A program made the translations under genes and the position numbers. The notes beneath the pieces were generated by a model. The model worked only from the letters and a program-made list of their open reading frames with translations, did no database searches and was not told the origin of the DNA. From NCBI GenBank assembly GCA_001896885.1, contig MKRJ01000019.1, forward strand, positions 124,001 to 188,000: 64,000 nt of DNA, in the 5' to 3' direction. Shown piece after piece: positions 36,026 through 44,640 of this stretch. Each line of letters opens with the position of its first letter. The first letter of the stretch is position 1. The stretch is from Rhizobiales bacterium 65-79 (GTDB lineage: Bacteria; Pseudomonadota; Alphaproteobacteria; Rhizobiales; Rhizobiaceae).

Positions 36026-36957
36026 TACTTCACAGCACCGGTCGACAAGCCCTTGACGATATAGCGTTCGAGCAGGATGCCGACGAGCACCAGCGGCGCG
36101 ATCGCCGCCGCCGAAAGCGCCGCCATCGACCACCAGTTGATGCCCTGCGAGCCGGTCTGGCTGGCAACCATCACCGGCAGGGTCTTGGCGTCGGATCCGG
36201 TCAAAAGCGCCGCGAAGAAATATTCGTTCCACGTCAGCACCAGCGACAGGATGAAGGCGGCGACGATGCCCGGCAGCGCGATCGGCAGGATGATGCGTAT
36301 GAAGGCGCCCCATACGGAAAGTCCGTCGACCAGCGCCGCCTCGTCGAGCTCGATGGGGATCGAGTTGAACTGGTCGCGCATGATCCACACCACGATCGGC
36401 AGCACCGTCAGCGTGTAGAGCAGGATGAGGCCGATGCGCGTATCGAGCAGCGCGAGGTCCTTGTAGAGCACGAGGAAGGGCAGCGCGAGCACGACCGGCG
36501 GCAGGATGAGCTGCGAGATGAAGAAGAACAGGATGTCGTCGTTGCGCATGAAACCGAAGCGGTATTTGAAGCGGCTGAGGCCGTAGGCGGCGAGGGAGCC
36601 GAGCACGATGGCGAGCAGCGAAGCGCCGACCGAGGTGATGACGCTGTTCGCGAAGCGGCTCAGGAATTCGGTGCGCGGCGTCGATATCTCGAAGATCGTG
36701 TCGGGCGACAGGCCGAGCGAACCCCAGCCCTTCCAGTTCGGCATGAAATCGACGAAGGGGATGATGTGGCCCTGGGTGACGTCGACCGCCGATTTGAAGG
36801 AGGTGGTGACGGTCCAGTAGATCGGGAACAGGCAGATGAACGTCCACAGGAGAAGCGCACCGTAGATGAGCACGCGACCGATGACGTGCCGGATGCTGAT
36901 GCCCGGCTCGGCAGGCGGGATCTCGAGGGCTGCCCCGGTGCTCAGGCGGGTTTCCAC
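36025..36957 (-). CDS. Carbohydrate ABC transporter permease (MalG-like)
   Basis: 310-residue CUT1 permease with six hydrophobic segments and an EAA loop IELDEAALVDGLSVWGAFIRIILPIALPG. About 30 residues precede the first membrane helix. It pairs with the larger MalF-like protein encoded 64 bp upstream and the binding protein before it. No ATPase gene is present in the unit. Confidence 0.92.
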   Translation of the reverse strand: METRLSTGAALEIPPAEPGISIRHVIGRVLIYGALLLWTFICLFPIYWTVTTSFKSAVDVTQGHIIPFVDFMPNWKGWGSLGLSPDTIFEISTPRTEFLSRFANSVITSVGASLLAIVLGSLAAYGLSRFKYRFGFMRNDDILFFFISQLILPPVVLALPFLVLYKDLALLDTRIGLILLYTLTVLPIVVWIMRDQFNSIPIELDEAALVDGLSVWGAFIRIILPIALPGIVAAFILSLVLTWNEYFFAALLTGSDAKTLPVMVASQTGSQGINWWSMAALSAAAIAPLVLVGILLERYIVKGLSTGAVK

Positions 36958-37020
36958 GTGCCGCTCCTCCCCTCGAAGCCAACCGGGATGTTCTGAATCG
37001 GGCGAACCGTATATCGAGCC

Positions 37021-38136
37021 CTAGTCATTGACGCTTCTCGTCCAGTGCCGCGTGACGCGCAGGAGCACGGTCAGGAAGACGATGATGAGCACCAAATAGA
37101 ACATGGCGAGCGCGGTGCCGTAGCCGACATTCGAGCGGTCGCGATAGACGCGGTAGATGAAGCTCGATACCGTATCGGTGGCTCCGCCCGGCCCGCCCGA
37201 TGTCACGTTGATGACGATATCGGCGAGCTTCAGCTTGAAGATGACGCGGATAAGGACGGCGGTAACGGAAACCGGCAGCATCATCGGGAAAGTCACGCGC
37301 CAGAAGGCCTGCCAGCCATTGGCGCCGTCGACCTTCGCCGCCTCGGTCACCTCCTTCGGCATCGCCTGCAGGCCGGCGAGCAGCAGGATCATGATGAAGG
37401 GAATGGAGACCCAGGCATCCATCGCCTCGATGGCGATGCGGGCCGTCCAGGGCTGTGCGAAGAAGGCGGGCGTGTGCCAGCCGAGATCGCGGGCAAGCCG
37501 CGCCGCCGGCCCGAAGCGGTATTCCATCAGCGACTTGCCGATCATCCAGCTCACCGCCACCGGGCTCAGCATGAAGGGCAGCAGGAACGAGACGCGAAAG
37601 AACTTGCGCGCCCGGATCTCGGCGTTGAGGAGCAGCGCCAGGCCGAAGGCGATCGCGTATTCGACGATGACGGCGAGCAGATAGAAGCCCATGTTCAGGA
37701 GGGCATTCCAGTAATAGGCATCGTGGAACATCGACACGAAATTGTGGAAGCCGTTGAAATGCGGCCCTTCGGCGGAAGAGAGGTTCCAGTCGAGCGAAGC
37801 GATGTAGAAGCCGAACAGCGTAGGGAAGATCGCGACCGCAAGCGTGAAGAGCGCCGCCGGCAGCACGAAGAGAGCGCGCTGGCCGATATAGCCACGCGTG
37901 ATCACCTGCCACGCGCCGAGCGCGACGGCCCAGACAAGATAGGCGTAGAGCAGCGGCCGCCAGTTGAGGAAGCCGACCGGCGCGATCCCGGCCACATCCA
38001 GCACCTGCAGCAGCGCCGTGCCGACGAGCAGCAGCGTGGCGGCGGCCAACAGCACATGCCCGAAAAGCCTGCGGCCGGGCGCGATCGGATCGGCAATGAC
38101 GATCTCGGTCTGGCCGGCGGCGACGGGCTGGTTCAT
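37021..38136 (-). CDS. Carbohydrate ABC transporter permease (MalF-like, extended N-terminus)
   Basis: 371 residues, longer than usual CUT1 permeases because two extra hydrophobic helices (about residues 27-46 and 62-80) precede the standard six. EAA loop: EVTEAAKVDGANGWQAFWRVTFPMMLP. A large periplasmic segment with SLDWNLSSAEGPHFNGF follows the third helix. This layout occurs with the large, Tat-exported binding proteins of the kind encoded upstream. An intrinsic terminator lies in the 199-bp gap before it. Confidence 0.9.
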   Translation of the reverse strand: MNQPVAAGQTEIVIADPIAPGRRLFGHVLLAAATLLLVGTALLQVLDVAGIAPVGFLNWRPLLYAYLVWAVALGAWQVITRGYIGQRALFVLPAALFTLAVAIFPTLFGFYIASLDWNLSSAEGPHFNGFHNFVSMFHDAYYWNALLNMGFYLLAVIVEYAIAFGLALLLNAEIRARKFFRVSFLLPFMLSPVAVSWMIGKSLMEYRFGPAARLARDLGWHTPAFFAQPWTARIAIEAMDAWVSIPFIMILLLAGLQAMPKEVTEAAKVDGANGWQAFWRVTFPMMLPVSVTAVLIRVIFKLKLADIVINVTSGGPGGATDTVSSFIYRVYRDRSNVGYGTALAMFYLVLIIVFLTVLLRVTRHWTRSVND

Positions 38137-38269
38137 TTGGCCACGCTTTCTTGAAACCTTTCAGGATCGGATGGAAACATTCTGCCCTCCCGGCGGATCG
38201 CCTCGCCATCGGAGAAACAGAACCGCTTCCGGCCAGCCATGGAAGGCTCTGAACGGACGAATGAAAAAA

Positions 38270-38301
38270 CGTCCGGCGGGCGCAGGCGCTCCCGCCGGAC
38301 G
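38270..38301 (-). terminator. Rho-independent terminator after the binding-protein gene
   Basis: On the minus strand an 11-bp perfect GC-rich stem (CGTCCGGCGGG and its complement, 10-base loop) is followed directly by TTTTTT. It lies 34 bp after the binding-protein stop and 133 bp before the permease start, so read-through must supply permease mRNA. Confidence 0.9.
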
Positions 38302-38335
38302 GGACGGTTGCCGTTCGTGGGCAAAACGACGGCCC

Positions 38336-40015
38336 CTACATGCCGAGCGCTGCCTTGTAGAGCTTAATCTGGCTTTCGCGCCCGAGCTGGTCCGTCAGCT
38401 TTTCCCATGCCGCGGCGATCTGGTCGGCGCCTTCCTGCGCCTTCAGTTTGCCGGCGAAGATGTTGGCGAGAATGTCCTCGGCGGTGGAATAATACTGGAA
38501 GATGCCGGGGATGCGGGGCTCGATCGCGCCGTTGGGATGGTTGTACGAGTTGAACTGCGAGTCGAGATAGCTGGTGATGTAGTCCTTGTCGTAGCCCGCG
38601 GCCACCCACTCGTCGATATGGTGCTGGCTGTTGCGGTAGCACTGGAAGCCGGACGGATAGGCGGAGGTCCAGAGCGCCAGGTCCTTGCCGCCGAGATGCG
38701 CGGCCGCGCTCCACGCAGCCTTCTTTTTCTTCTCGTCGCTGTCCACCTTCTTCATCACATAGATGCCCCAGCCGAGATAGGCGAGGTTCGGCGCATAGTT
38801 GGGACCGCTGGAGAGCTTCTCCCATTTTCCGGTCTTGGAATTATAGACATCGTCCGAACCGGGAAGGATGGAGAAGCCGCATACGTCGCCGACGACCGAG
38901 CTGTCGCTGGTTTTCGCCGCCGCGCCCACGTCGCCCCACCACACCACCATCGAGCCGGTGCCGCCCAAAAACTCCGCGAAGCCGGTCTCGTTGGGATCGG
39001 CGTTGATCTGGTTCGGCGGCTCGGAAGGCAGCGCGTCGATCACGTCCTGGATGGCGCGCACCCAGGCCGGATTGTTGACGCGCGGCTTCATGGTGTCGAC
39101 ATCGAAAAGCCAAGCCTTCTCGCCGGGATATTTGGCGTAGGCCGACGCGCGGCTGCCAAGGAAGTAGAAGCCGAAGCCGCCCCAGGGCTTGGGCGCGTCG
39201 AGATAGCCATAGGCGTCCTGGCCCTTGACCTGCTTGCCCTTCAGGAACTTCGTGACCGCCTGTACCTCCTGCCAGGTCTTCGGGACGCCCCATTCGCTCT
39301 TGTTCCCGGCATCCTTCCAGGCCTTGGCGAGGTCGGCGTCGGAGAAATAGTCGGTACGGTAGTTGAAATTGTGCGTGTCGCCGTCGATGGAGACGCGGTA
39401 GAGCTTGCCGTCCCAGGTGCCGACCGGCGCCTTGAGGTAGTTGACGTAATCGTCCATGTCGATGAGGTTCTTGACCCAGTCCGGCATCTCGGAGGTCAGC
39501 CCCCTGCCGCACACGTCGCCTTCGAAGGGCGCGCCCATCTCCAGCATGTCCCAGTCGATCGTGCCGGTCGAGATGGCCTGCTGCAGGCGCGCATTGTAGT
39601 CGGCCTGCGCGAGATCGATCCAGTTGATCTTGGCGCCGGTGTATTCCTCCCAGGGATGCAGGAAGCCGCGGAACAGGAAATCATGCGTGTTCTGGTTGTT
39701 GAGGCCCATGAAGGTAAGCTCGACGCCCTTCAGTTCGCCTTCCTTTACCGTCTGCTTGGTGCCGCCGAGGCAGAGTTCACCCACCTTGCGGTAATCGGCG
39801 TCCGTCGGTGAACCCTTGCCGACGCCCGGTATCTGCAGGATCTTCTTGCGTAGCTCGGTATCGAGTCCCGCCGCGGCGGCCGAAGCGGGCCGGGTGAAGG
39901 CGCCGAGGCCTGCGCCGTTGAGGGCGGCGAGGGCGCCAAGGCCGGCGGCGCCCTTCAGCATGGCGCGCCGATTCGCCTGGGCCGCCATGATACGGTTATA
40001 GACGTCTGGCTTCAC
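38336..40015 (-). CDS. Extracellular solute-binding protein, Tat-exported
   Basis: 559 residues, much larger than typical sugar-binding proteins. The N-terminus has a twin-arginine signal, NRRAMLKGAAGLGALAAL, then an alanine-rich cleavage region. The mature part shows ELTFMGLNNQNTHDF-like and PWEEYTGAKINWIDLAQADYN stretches and a DWDMLEMGAPFEGD cluster, as in family 1 solute-binding proteins. GTG 40015 is chosen because GGGAGGAC precedes it. Feeds the two permeases downstream. The ligand is unknown; an oligosaccharide or glycoside is likely. Confidence 0.87.
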   Translation of the reverse strand: MKPDVYNRIMAAQANRRAMLKGAAGLGALAALNGAGLGAFTRPASAAAAGLDTELRKKILQIPGVGKGSPTDADYRKVGELCLGGTKQTVKEGELKGVELTFMGLNNQNTHDFLFRGFLHPWEEYTGAKINWIDLAQADYNARLQQAISTGTIDWDMLEMGAPFEGDVCGRGLTSEMPDWVKNLIDMDDYVNYLKAPVGTWDGKLYRVSIDGDTHNFNYRTDYFSDADLAKAWKDAGNKSEWGVPKTWQEVQAVTKFLKGKQVKGQDAYGYLDAPKPWGGFGFYFLGSRASAYAKYPGEKAWLFDVDTMKPRVNNPAWVRAIQDVIDALPSEPPNQINADPNETGFAEFLGGTGSMVVWWGDVGAAAKTSDSSVVGDVCGFSILPGSDDVYNSKTGKWEKLSSGPNYAPNLAYLGWGIYVMKKVDSDEKKKKAAWSAAAHLGGKDLALWTSAYPSGFQCYRNSQHHIDEWVAAGYDKDYITSYLDSQFNSYNHPNGAIEPRIPGIFQYYSTAEDILANIFAGKLKAQEGADQIAAAWEKLTDQLGRESQIKLYKAALGM

Positions 40016-40209
40016 GATATGTCCTCCCTTTTGTCGTTCGTTCTTCGGCCGCGCGTGCTCGCGCCGGCCTTTCCTGGGATAGAGCCGGGCTGCAGACGCC
40101 CGAAGCGGATCATTGCACCTCCCGAGGTAACTGCTCGGCCATCGAAGGTGGCCGATGGTAGGGAGCAATTCAGGCGGAAGTCAACAACTCTCCCGCCTTC
40201 GGCAGCGTC

Positions 40210-40824
40210 TTAGCGTGAGGTCTGCCTGTCAGCGGCGTCGATCACGCCAAGCAATTGTTTCGCAAGCATGGACCGTATCATCGCCTCCATCTCGCTAACA
40301 TCCACACTGCCGTAGCGTGCTGCGGCATCTGCCTTTTCAAGCGCCAGGATATAATGGCTGTTGTCAGCCTCGATCTGCTGCGGAATCGTAGGGAAACCCG
40401 GCAATACGTAGCCCAATTTGATATTCAGCAATGCGTAGGAAAGCGCTCTGGACGTGCGACCGTTCCCATCCGTAAACGGGTGAATCCAATTCAGCCGCCA
40501 CATGGCATACGCCGATAGATAGAAGGCGGTCAGCTCGTGCCAATTGTCGTTTATGTATTCGCAGAAATCGGTCAGGTATGTGGGGACCAGGTGCGGCGGT
40601 GGCGGGGTGTGCTTGCTGTCGTGAATGCCAACCGGGTTCTTGCGTATCTGTCCAGGCTCCGCTTCAATTCCGGCGACTGCCTCTCGCTGCAGGTCCAATA
40701 TCAAAGGAACCCGAAGAGCGAAGGGCCTTTCGGGTTCCAGGTAGTAACGTATAACATCCAGCGTCAGGTCGTACTGGCGAAATCCGTTCTCGATCTCAAG
40801 CTTGGTGTTGTGATCGACTGCCAC
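40210..40824 (-). CDS. Fic domain protein (toxin of a two-gene module)
   Basis: 204 residues with the Fic active-site motif HPFTDGNGRTSR, catalytic His115 to Arg126, which usually transfers AMP from ATP to a target protein. The preceding helix AFYLSAYAMWRLNWI and the N-terminal flap region complete the core. GTG start at 40824. The inhibitory helix normally fused to such proteins is not in this protein; it is encoded by the small gene 13 bp upstream. The module has lower GC than its neighbours and lies between rbsK and a sugar-binding-protein gene, consistent with acquisition. Confidence 0.88.
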   Translation of the reverse strand: MAVDHNTKLEIENGFRQYDLTLDVIRYYLEPERPFALRVPLILDLQREAVAGIEAEPGQIRKNPVGIHDSKHTPPPPHLVPTYLTDFCEYINDNWHELTAFYLSAYAMWRLNWIHPFTDGNGRTSRALSYALLNIKLGYVLPGFPTIPQQIEADNSHYILALEKADAAARYGSVDVSEMEAMIRSMLAKQLLGVIDAADRQTSR

Positions 40825-40837
40825 GTTTACGGCTCTT

Positions 40838-41023
40838 TCAGTCGTGGTCGGTCCTTCTCGGCACGCGGCGTGAGATCTCTTCCACCAGTTCGCGCGTCAC
40901 ATCGCTGTTTTCGATCTTCGTGTTTCCATACACGAAGCTATTGCGCTGTGCGTTGCGCTGCTCCTCGTTCATATGAACGCCCTTTGCCAGCTCGATCAGT
41001 CTAGAAAGGCTGCGGTCTTCCAT
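40838..41023 (-). CDS. Small antitoxin-like protein paired with Fic
   Basis: 61 residues. The segment EEQRNAQRNSFVYGNTKIEN (residues 20-39) resembles the inhibitory helix of Fic regulators, whose motif is (S/T)xxxE(G/N): Glu38 and Asn39 fit the end, while the first position is Asn34 rather than Ser/Thr. It would block the ATP gamma-phosphate site of the Fic protein, as VbhA does for VbhT. ATG 41023 follows GGAGG with 6 bp spacing. Co-transcribed with fic. Assignment rests on position, size and this motif. Confidence 0.72.
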   Translation of the reverse strand: MEDRSLSRLIELAKGVHMNEEQRNAQRNSFVYGNTKIENSDVTRELVEEISRRVPRRTDHD

Positions 41024-41082
41024 TCATGCCTCCTGACGGGTCCGGCTGGAACATAGGATGTACGTGAGACATTGCCAATCGG

Positions 41083-42039
41083 CTAGTCACCAGGATGCAT
41101 TCCTTGCACTCCGTTCGATCGTTCGAGCAGCCTCTCGATTTCCGCAAGGCTCGGCATGGACGGCGCCGTGCCGTGGCGGATCACGGAAATACCCGCGGCG
41201 GCGCAGGCGAAGCGCACCGCCTCCTCGGCCTCCAGCCCTCGCGCCAGCGCCGCGGCGAAGGCGCCGTTGAAGGCGTCGCCCGCGCCGGCCGTCTCGATCA
41301 CCGGGCCGGCATCGACGGCGGGAACATGCACCGATCGTTCGCCTGTATGCAGCAGCGCGCCCTTCTCGCCGAGCGTGATCAGCGCGGCTCCCGCACCCCT
41401 GGCCAGAAACGCGTCGCCGGCGCGGCGCGCCTCCTCGACATTCCGGACCGGCGCGCCGATGAGCAGCGCCGCCTCGTGTTCGTTCGGCGTCACGAAATCG
41501 CAGAGCGGATAGATATCGTCCGGCACCGGCTCGGCCGGCGCCGGGTTGAAGATCGTGGTCACGCCGGCCGCACGCGCGATCTCGAGGCCCCGCTTCGCCG
41601 CCGCGACCGGCTGCTCGAGCTGGGTGACGAAGACGGCGGCGGCGCGGATCGCGTCGGCGGCCGCCTCCACGTCCGCCGGACCGATCCCGGCAGCCGCGCC
41701 GGGCACGACGATGATGGCGTTCTCGCCGTTCCTGTCGTTGACGTAGATGAAAGCGGCGCCGGTCGGCTCGTCCGCGCTCTCCGCCACCCGCGCGACGATC
41801 CCTTCGGCTTCCCAGGTCGAGCGCGCGACATGACCGAAATCGTCCTTGCCGAGGCGCGAGATGAAGGTGACCGCCGCTCCGGCGCGTGCCGCCGCGACCG
41901 ACTGGTTCGAGCCCTTGCCGCCGGGTCCGAGCTTGAAGCCGGAACCGCTGATGGTCTCGCCGATGCCCGGCATGCGGCCGGCGCGGAAGGCAAGATCGGC
42001 CACGAAGATGCCGAGGATGGCGACGCCTTTCTTTGACAT
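41083..42039 (-). CDS. rbsK: Ribokinase-family sugar kinase
   Basis: 318-residue PfkB-family kinase, most like ribokinase. N-terminal GPGGKGSNQSVAAARAGA sugar-binding motif, NPAPAEP, and the C-terminal anion-hole/catalytic motif ETAGAGDAFNGAFAAAL with the catalytic aspartate in GAGD. Phosphorylates ribose or a related sugar with ATP. Starts 7 bp after the RbsD/FucU gene, so the two form an operon. Confidence 0.92.
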   Translation of the reverse strand: MSKKGVAILGIFVADLAFRAGRMPGIGETISGSGFKLGPGGKGSNQSVAAARAGAAVTFISRLGKDDFGHVARSTWEAEGIVARVAESADEPTGAAFIYVNDRNGENAIIVVPGAAAGIGPADVEAAADAIRAAAVFVTQLEQPVAAAKRGLEIARAAGVTTIFNPAPAEPVPDDIYPLCDFVTPNEHEAALLIGAPVRNVEEARRAGDAFLARGAGAALITLGEKGALLHTGERSVHVPAVDAGPVIETAGAGDAFNGAFAAALARGLEAEEAVRFACAAAGISVIRHGTAPSMPSLAEIERLLERSNGVQGMHPGD

Positions 42040-42046
42040 TTTCAGC

Positions 42047-42499
42047 TCAGGCGTCCGGCGCGATGACGCCCTTCTTGAAGGCGAAACAGCCGTAGAAGCG
42101 GCGCTCGCCGGTCTGGATCACGCAATAGGCCTTCTTGGCGAGGTCGTAGAAGGCGAAGCGCTCGATGGAGCCCATCGGCGTCGGCTTGCCCTCGGCCGCA
42201 TCGATTGCCCGCTGCACCTCGACCTGCACCGGCGGCACCTCGTCCGGCGCATCGACGATCTCCATCCTGAGCGCCGCGTGCTCGACGAAGCTGTCGAGCG
42301 GCATCACCGAGAGGATCGCCTCAGCCACCCGGCCGGCGGTGGCGCAATCGATCCGGAGCAGCTTGCCGAGCCGCGTCTGCCGCGCCACCGAATCCGACGG
42401 AAAGTTCGTGTCGGCGATGATGAGGTCGTCGCCATGGCCCATCGAGCGCAGCGCGTAGAGGACGTCGGCGTTGAGGATGGGATCGATGCCCTTGAGCAT
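42047..42499 (-). CDS. RbsD/FucU family sugar mutarotase
   Basis: 150 residues. MLKGIDPILNADVLYALRSMGHGDDLIIADTNFP is the family N-terminus with the active-site His22, and the end shows RRFYGCFAFKKGVI. It interconverts ring forms or anomers of ribose or fucose so the kinase downstream receives the right one. ATG 42499 follows GGAGCAGG; the open frame continues upstream without a usable start. Closer to FucU than to RbsD by these motifs. Confidence 0.9.
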   Translation of the reverse strand: MLKGIDPILNADVLYALRSMGHGDDLIIADTNFPSDSVARQTRLGKLLRIDCATAGRVAEAILSVMPLDSFVEHAALRMEIVDAPDEVPPVQVEVQRAIDAAEGKPTPMGSIERFAFYDLAKKAYCVIQTGERRFYGCFAFKKGVIAPDA

Positions 42500-42660
42500 G
42501 AGGGGCCTGCTCCTTTCATGTGCCCGGTCCGGCGTCTGTTGCACCGTGAATCCCGGGCGGCGTTTCCGTCGCGCGCAGGATGACCATGGAACGGGATGGT
42601 GCGCAAGCGGGCCCTGCCCGCGTGGCCTCGTGGCGAGCGGATCGCCGCAATGGTTAAGCA

Positions 42661-42677
42661 CGATTTTAACAAAATCG
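42661..42677. promoter_or_regulatory. Palindrome upstream of the beta-lactamase gene
   Basis: Perfect CGATTTT-AAC-AAAATCG inverted repeat in the 233-bp divergent region between rbsD/fucU and bla, 55 bp before the bla ATG. It lies in the only AT-rich stretch there and could be an operator or part of the promoter. Confidence 0.5.
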
Positions 42678-42732
42678 AAGCGGATCGCCGCCAGGGTCGC
42701 GCGGACAATTCTCCGCAAGGGAACTGGAACCC

Positions 42733-43740
42733 ATGTCATATCCCGGCCCGCGGGCCCGCGCCGTGATCCTGAAAATCTGCCTCGCCGGACTGATCGCTTG
42801 CGCTTCCTTCGCCGGGCGAGCCGAAAGCCTGCAGGCCACGCAGCCCCTTCAGGCCGGACTCGACGCGCTCGCGAAGCGCGCGAGGCCGGCGACTTTCGGC
42901 ATCGAGGTGCGCGACCTGCGGACGGGAAAGAGCTGGGGTGTGAACGCTGGCAAGCCGCTGCCCATGATGAGCGTCTTCAAGGCGCCGGTCGCCGCGGCGG
43001 TGCTGGCAAAGGCCGACAATGGCGAGATCTCGCTGGATCAGCCCGTATCGATCACGAGAAAGGACCTGCGGGGTGGCGCCAGCCGGATCGCCAGGAACTT
43101 CAGGGGCGACAGCATGACCTTCACCGTCCGGCAATTGCTGGAGGACATGGTCAGTCAGAGCGACAACACCGCCGCCGACAGGCTGATCGCCCTGATCGGT
43201 GGACCGCAGGCAGTGACGCAATTCCTTCGTCTGAAAGGTATCGAGGGCATGCGCGTCGATCTCGACGAAGGCGGCGTTGAGCACGTCTTCTCCGGTCTCG
43301 GCGATGCGAGCGGGCCGCCGGTGAATGAAACGCGGTCGGCGCGCGAGGCGCGGCTCCGCAAAGGGATGGAAGCCTTCCTCGCCGATCCGCGCAACCGCAG
43401 TACGCCGGAAACCGCCGCGGATTTCCTGCAGAAGCTTTGGCAAGGAAAGCTGCTGTCGCCCGCTTCCGCGAAGCGGCTCCTTGATCTCATGTACGGCCAG
43501 ACCGTCCCGGTCCGCCTGCGCGCCGGGCTTCCGGCCGGAGTGAGGCTTGCCGACAAATGCGGAACGTCGGTGACACGCGGCGGCATCACCGGCGCCTTCA
43601 ATGACATCGGCGTCCTGACCTGGCCCGACGGCCATACGGTGATCGTAGCCGCCTTCCTGAGTGGTTCCCGGGCAAGTCGCGAAGAACGGACGAAACTCTT
43701 TGCCGACCTCGCAAGGATGGTCGCGGCACGATTTCCTTGA
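42733..43740 (+). CDS. bla: Class A serine beta-lactamase-like protein with an expanded omega loop
   Basis: 335 residues with an N-terminal export signal (VILKICLAGLIACASFAGRA). Active-site motifs are S80-V-F-K83, S143-D-N145 and K275-C-G277, the last with Cys where Ser/Thr is usual. In the omega loop RVDLDE179 supplies the general-base glutamate, but the Asn170 position (TEM numbering) is Glu183, and about 29 residues are inserted before the loop returns at STP225. It would hydrolyse beta-lactams in the periplasm or be a related serine hydrolase. No ampR-like gene is adjacent. Divergent from rbsD/fucU. Confidence 0.85.
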   Translation: MSYPGPRARAVILKICLAGLIACASFAGRAESLQATQPLQAGLDALAKRARPATFGIEVRDLRTGKSWGVNAGKPLPMMSVFKAPVAAAVLAKADNGEISLDQPVSITRKDLRGGASRIARNFRGDSMTFTVRQLLEDMVSQSDNTAADRLIALIGGPQAVTQFLRLKGIEGMRVDLDEGGVEHVFSGLGDASGPPVNETRSAREARLRKGMEAFLADPRNRSTPETAADFLQKLWQGKLLSPASAKRLLDLMYGQTVPVRLRAGLPAGVRLADKCGTSVTRGGITGAFNDIGVLTWPDGHTVIVAAFLSGSRASREERTKLFADLARMVAARFP

Positions 43741-43782
43741 GGCTGGCGCACAGGAGCTTGCAGACGTGGAAGGCCCGGGCCC

Positions 43783-44412
43783 TCAGCCCCTCGCCGTCGC
43801 CAGGAGATAGCCGGCATAGAGGAAGAAGCAGCCGAGCGCGCCTTCAATCCACCTGCGGAAGCGGAGATAGAGGCGCCGGACCGGCCCGGAGGACAGGAGG
43901 AGCGCATAGCCTCCATGGCCCGCGAACGAATTCACGAAGGCGCCGGCGATGAAAAGAAGCACCACAGGCAGCGGCGCGTCGCCGACGCCGCCGACGCTCG
44001 CCACCGCGAGCCAGAAGAAGATCGCCTTCGGATTGGATATTTGCAGCGTGAAGCCGTTCAGGGCCGAACGCCACGCACCGCCGGATGCCGATCGCTTGAG
44101 CATCAGTTCCTTGTCGAGCGCCGCGTTGCGGAACGCCTTCCAGGCGAGCCACAGGAGATAGACCGCGCCGATGAGGCGAATGGCCGTCATCATTTCGGCG
44201 AACCGGGCGAAGATCGAGGCCAGGCCCAGCACCGTGGCCGTCGCCAGGATGATGGTTCCGCAGGCGATGCCGAAGGCCGTGACCAGGGAGGGGGCACGGC
44301 CTCTGCTCGTGGCGACGGAGAGGATCAGCATGACGCTCGGACCGGGCGACAGGACGCCCATCCACTGGATCGACCAGGCCAGAAGGAGTTGAGGAAGGTA
44401 GTGGTCGATCAT
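43783..44412 (-). CDS. LysE family translocator
   Basis: 209-residue inner-membrane exporter with six hydrophobic segments. The family motif is near the N-terminus (WMGVLSPGPSVMLILSVATSRGRAPSLVTAFGIACG), with NPKAIFFWLAV in the middle. Members of this RhtB/LysE group export amino acids such as threonine, homoserine or lysine. It converges with the beta-lactamase gene. Substrate unknown. Confidence 0.92.
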   Translation of the reverse strand: MIDHYLPQLLLAWSIQWMGVLSPGPSVMLILSVATSRGRAPSLVTAFGIACGTIILATATVLGLASIFARFAEMMTAIRLIGAVYLLWLAWKAFRNAALDKELMLKRSASGGAWRSALNGFTLQISNPKAIFFWLAVASVGGVGDAPLPVVLLFIAGAFVNSFAGHGGYALLLSSGPVRRLYLRFRRWIEGALGCFFLYAGYLLATARG

Positions 44413-44640
44413 CGATGAAGCCTGGAAGCCGGAACGAAAGAGAGGGCAGCGGAGAGCGAGCTTGATAGCGCCGATTGCGCCGCTGCCCTAGGCCCGGCGC
44501 GAAAGATACTGACAGCATGATGGCGGCAGGCGGACGGCTGCGGCCGGTGCGGCCCGAGGAAGCCGGCCGGCCGGGGCAAATCGGCGGCAAGAGCCAAAGA
44601 ATCCGCCTCCGCATCTCCGTTTCCGGCGATCCTGCCCTAG

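Noticed and set aside
37045-39811. Long plus-strand frames across the second sugar transporter
   Set aside because: Antisense to permease and binding-protein genes with clear membrane and signal features.
42340-42739. Upstream extension of the RbsD/FucU gene to 42739
   Set aside because: The extra residues do not resemble the family and cover the divergent bla promoter; ATG 42499 has a good ribosome site.
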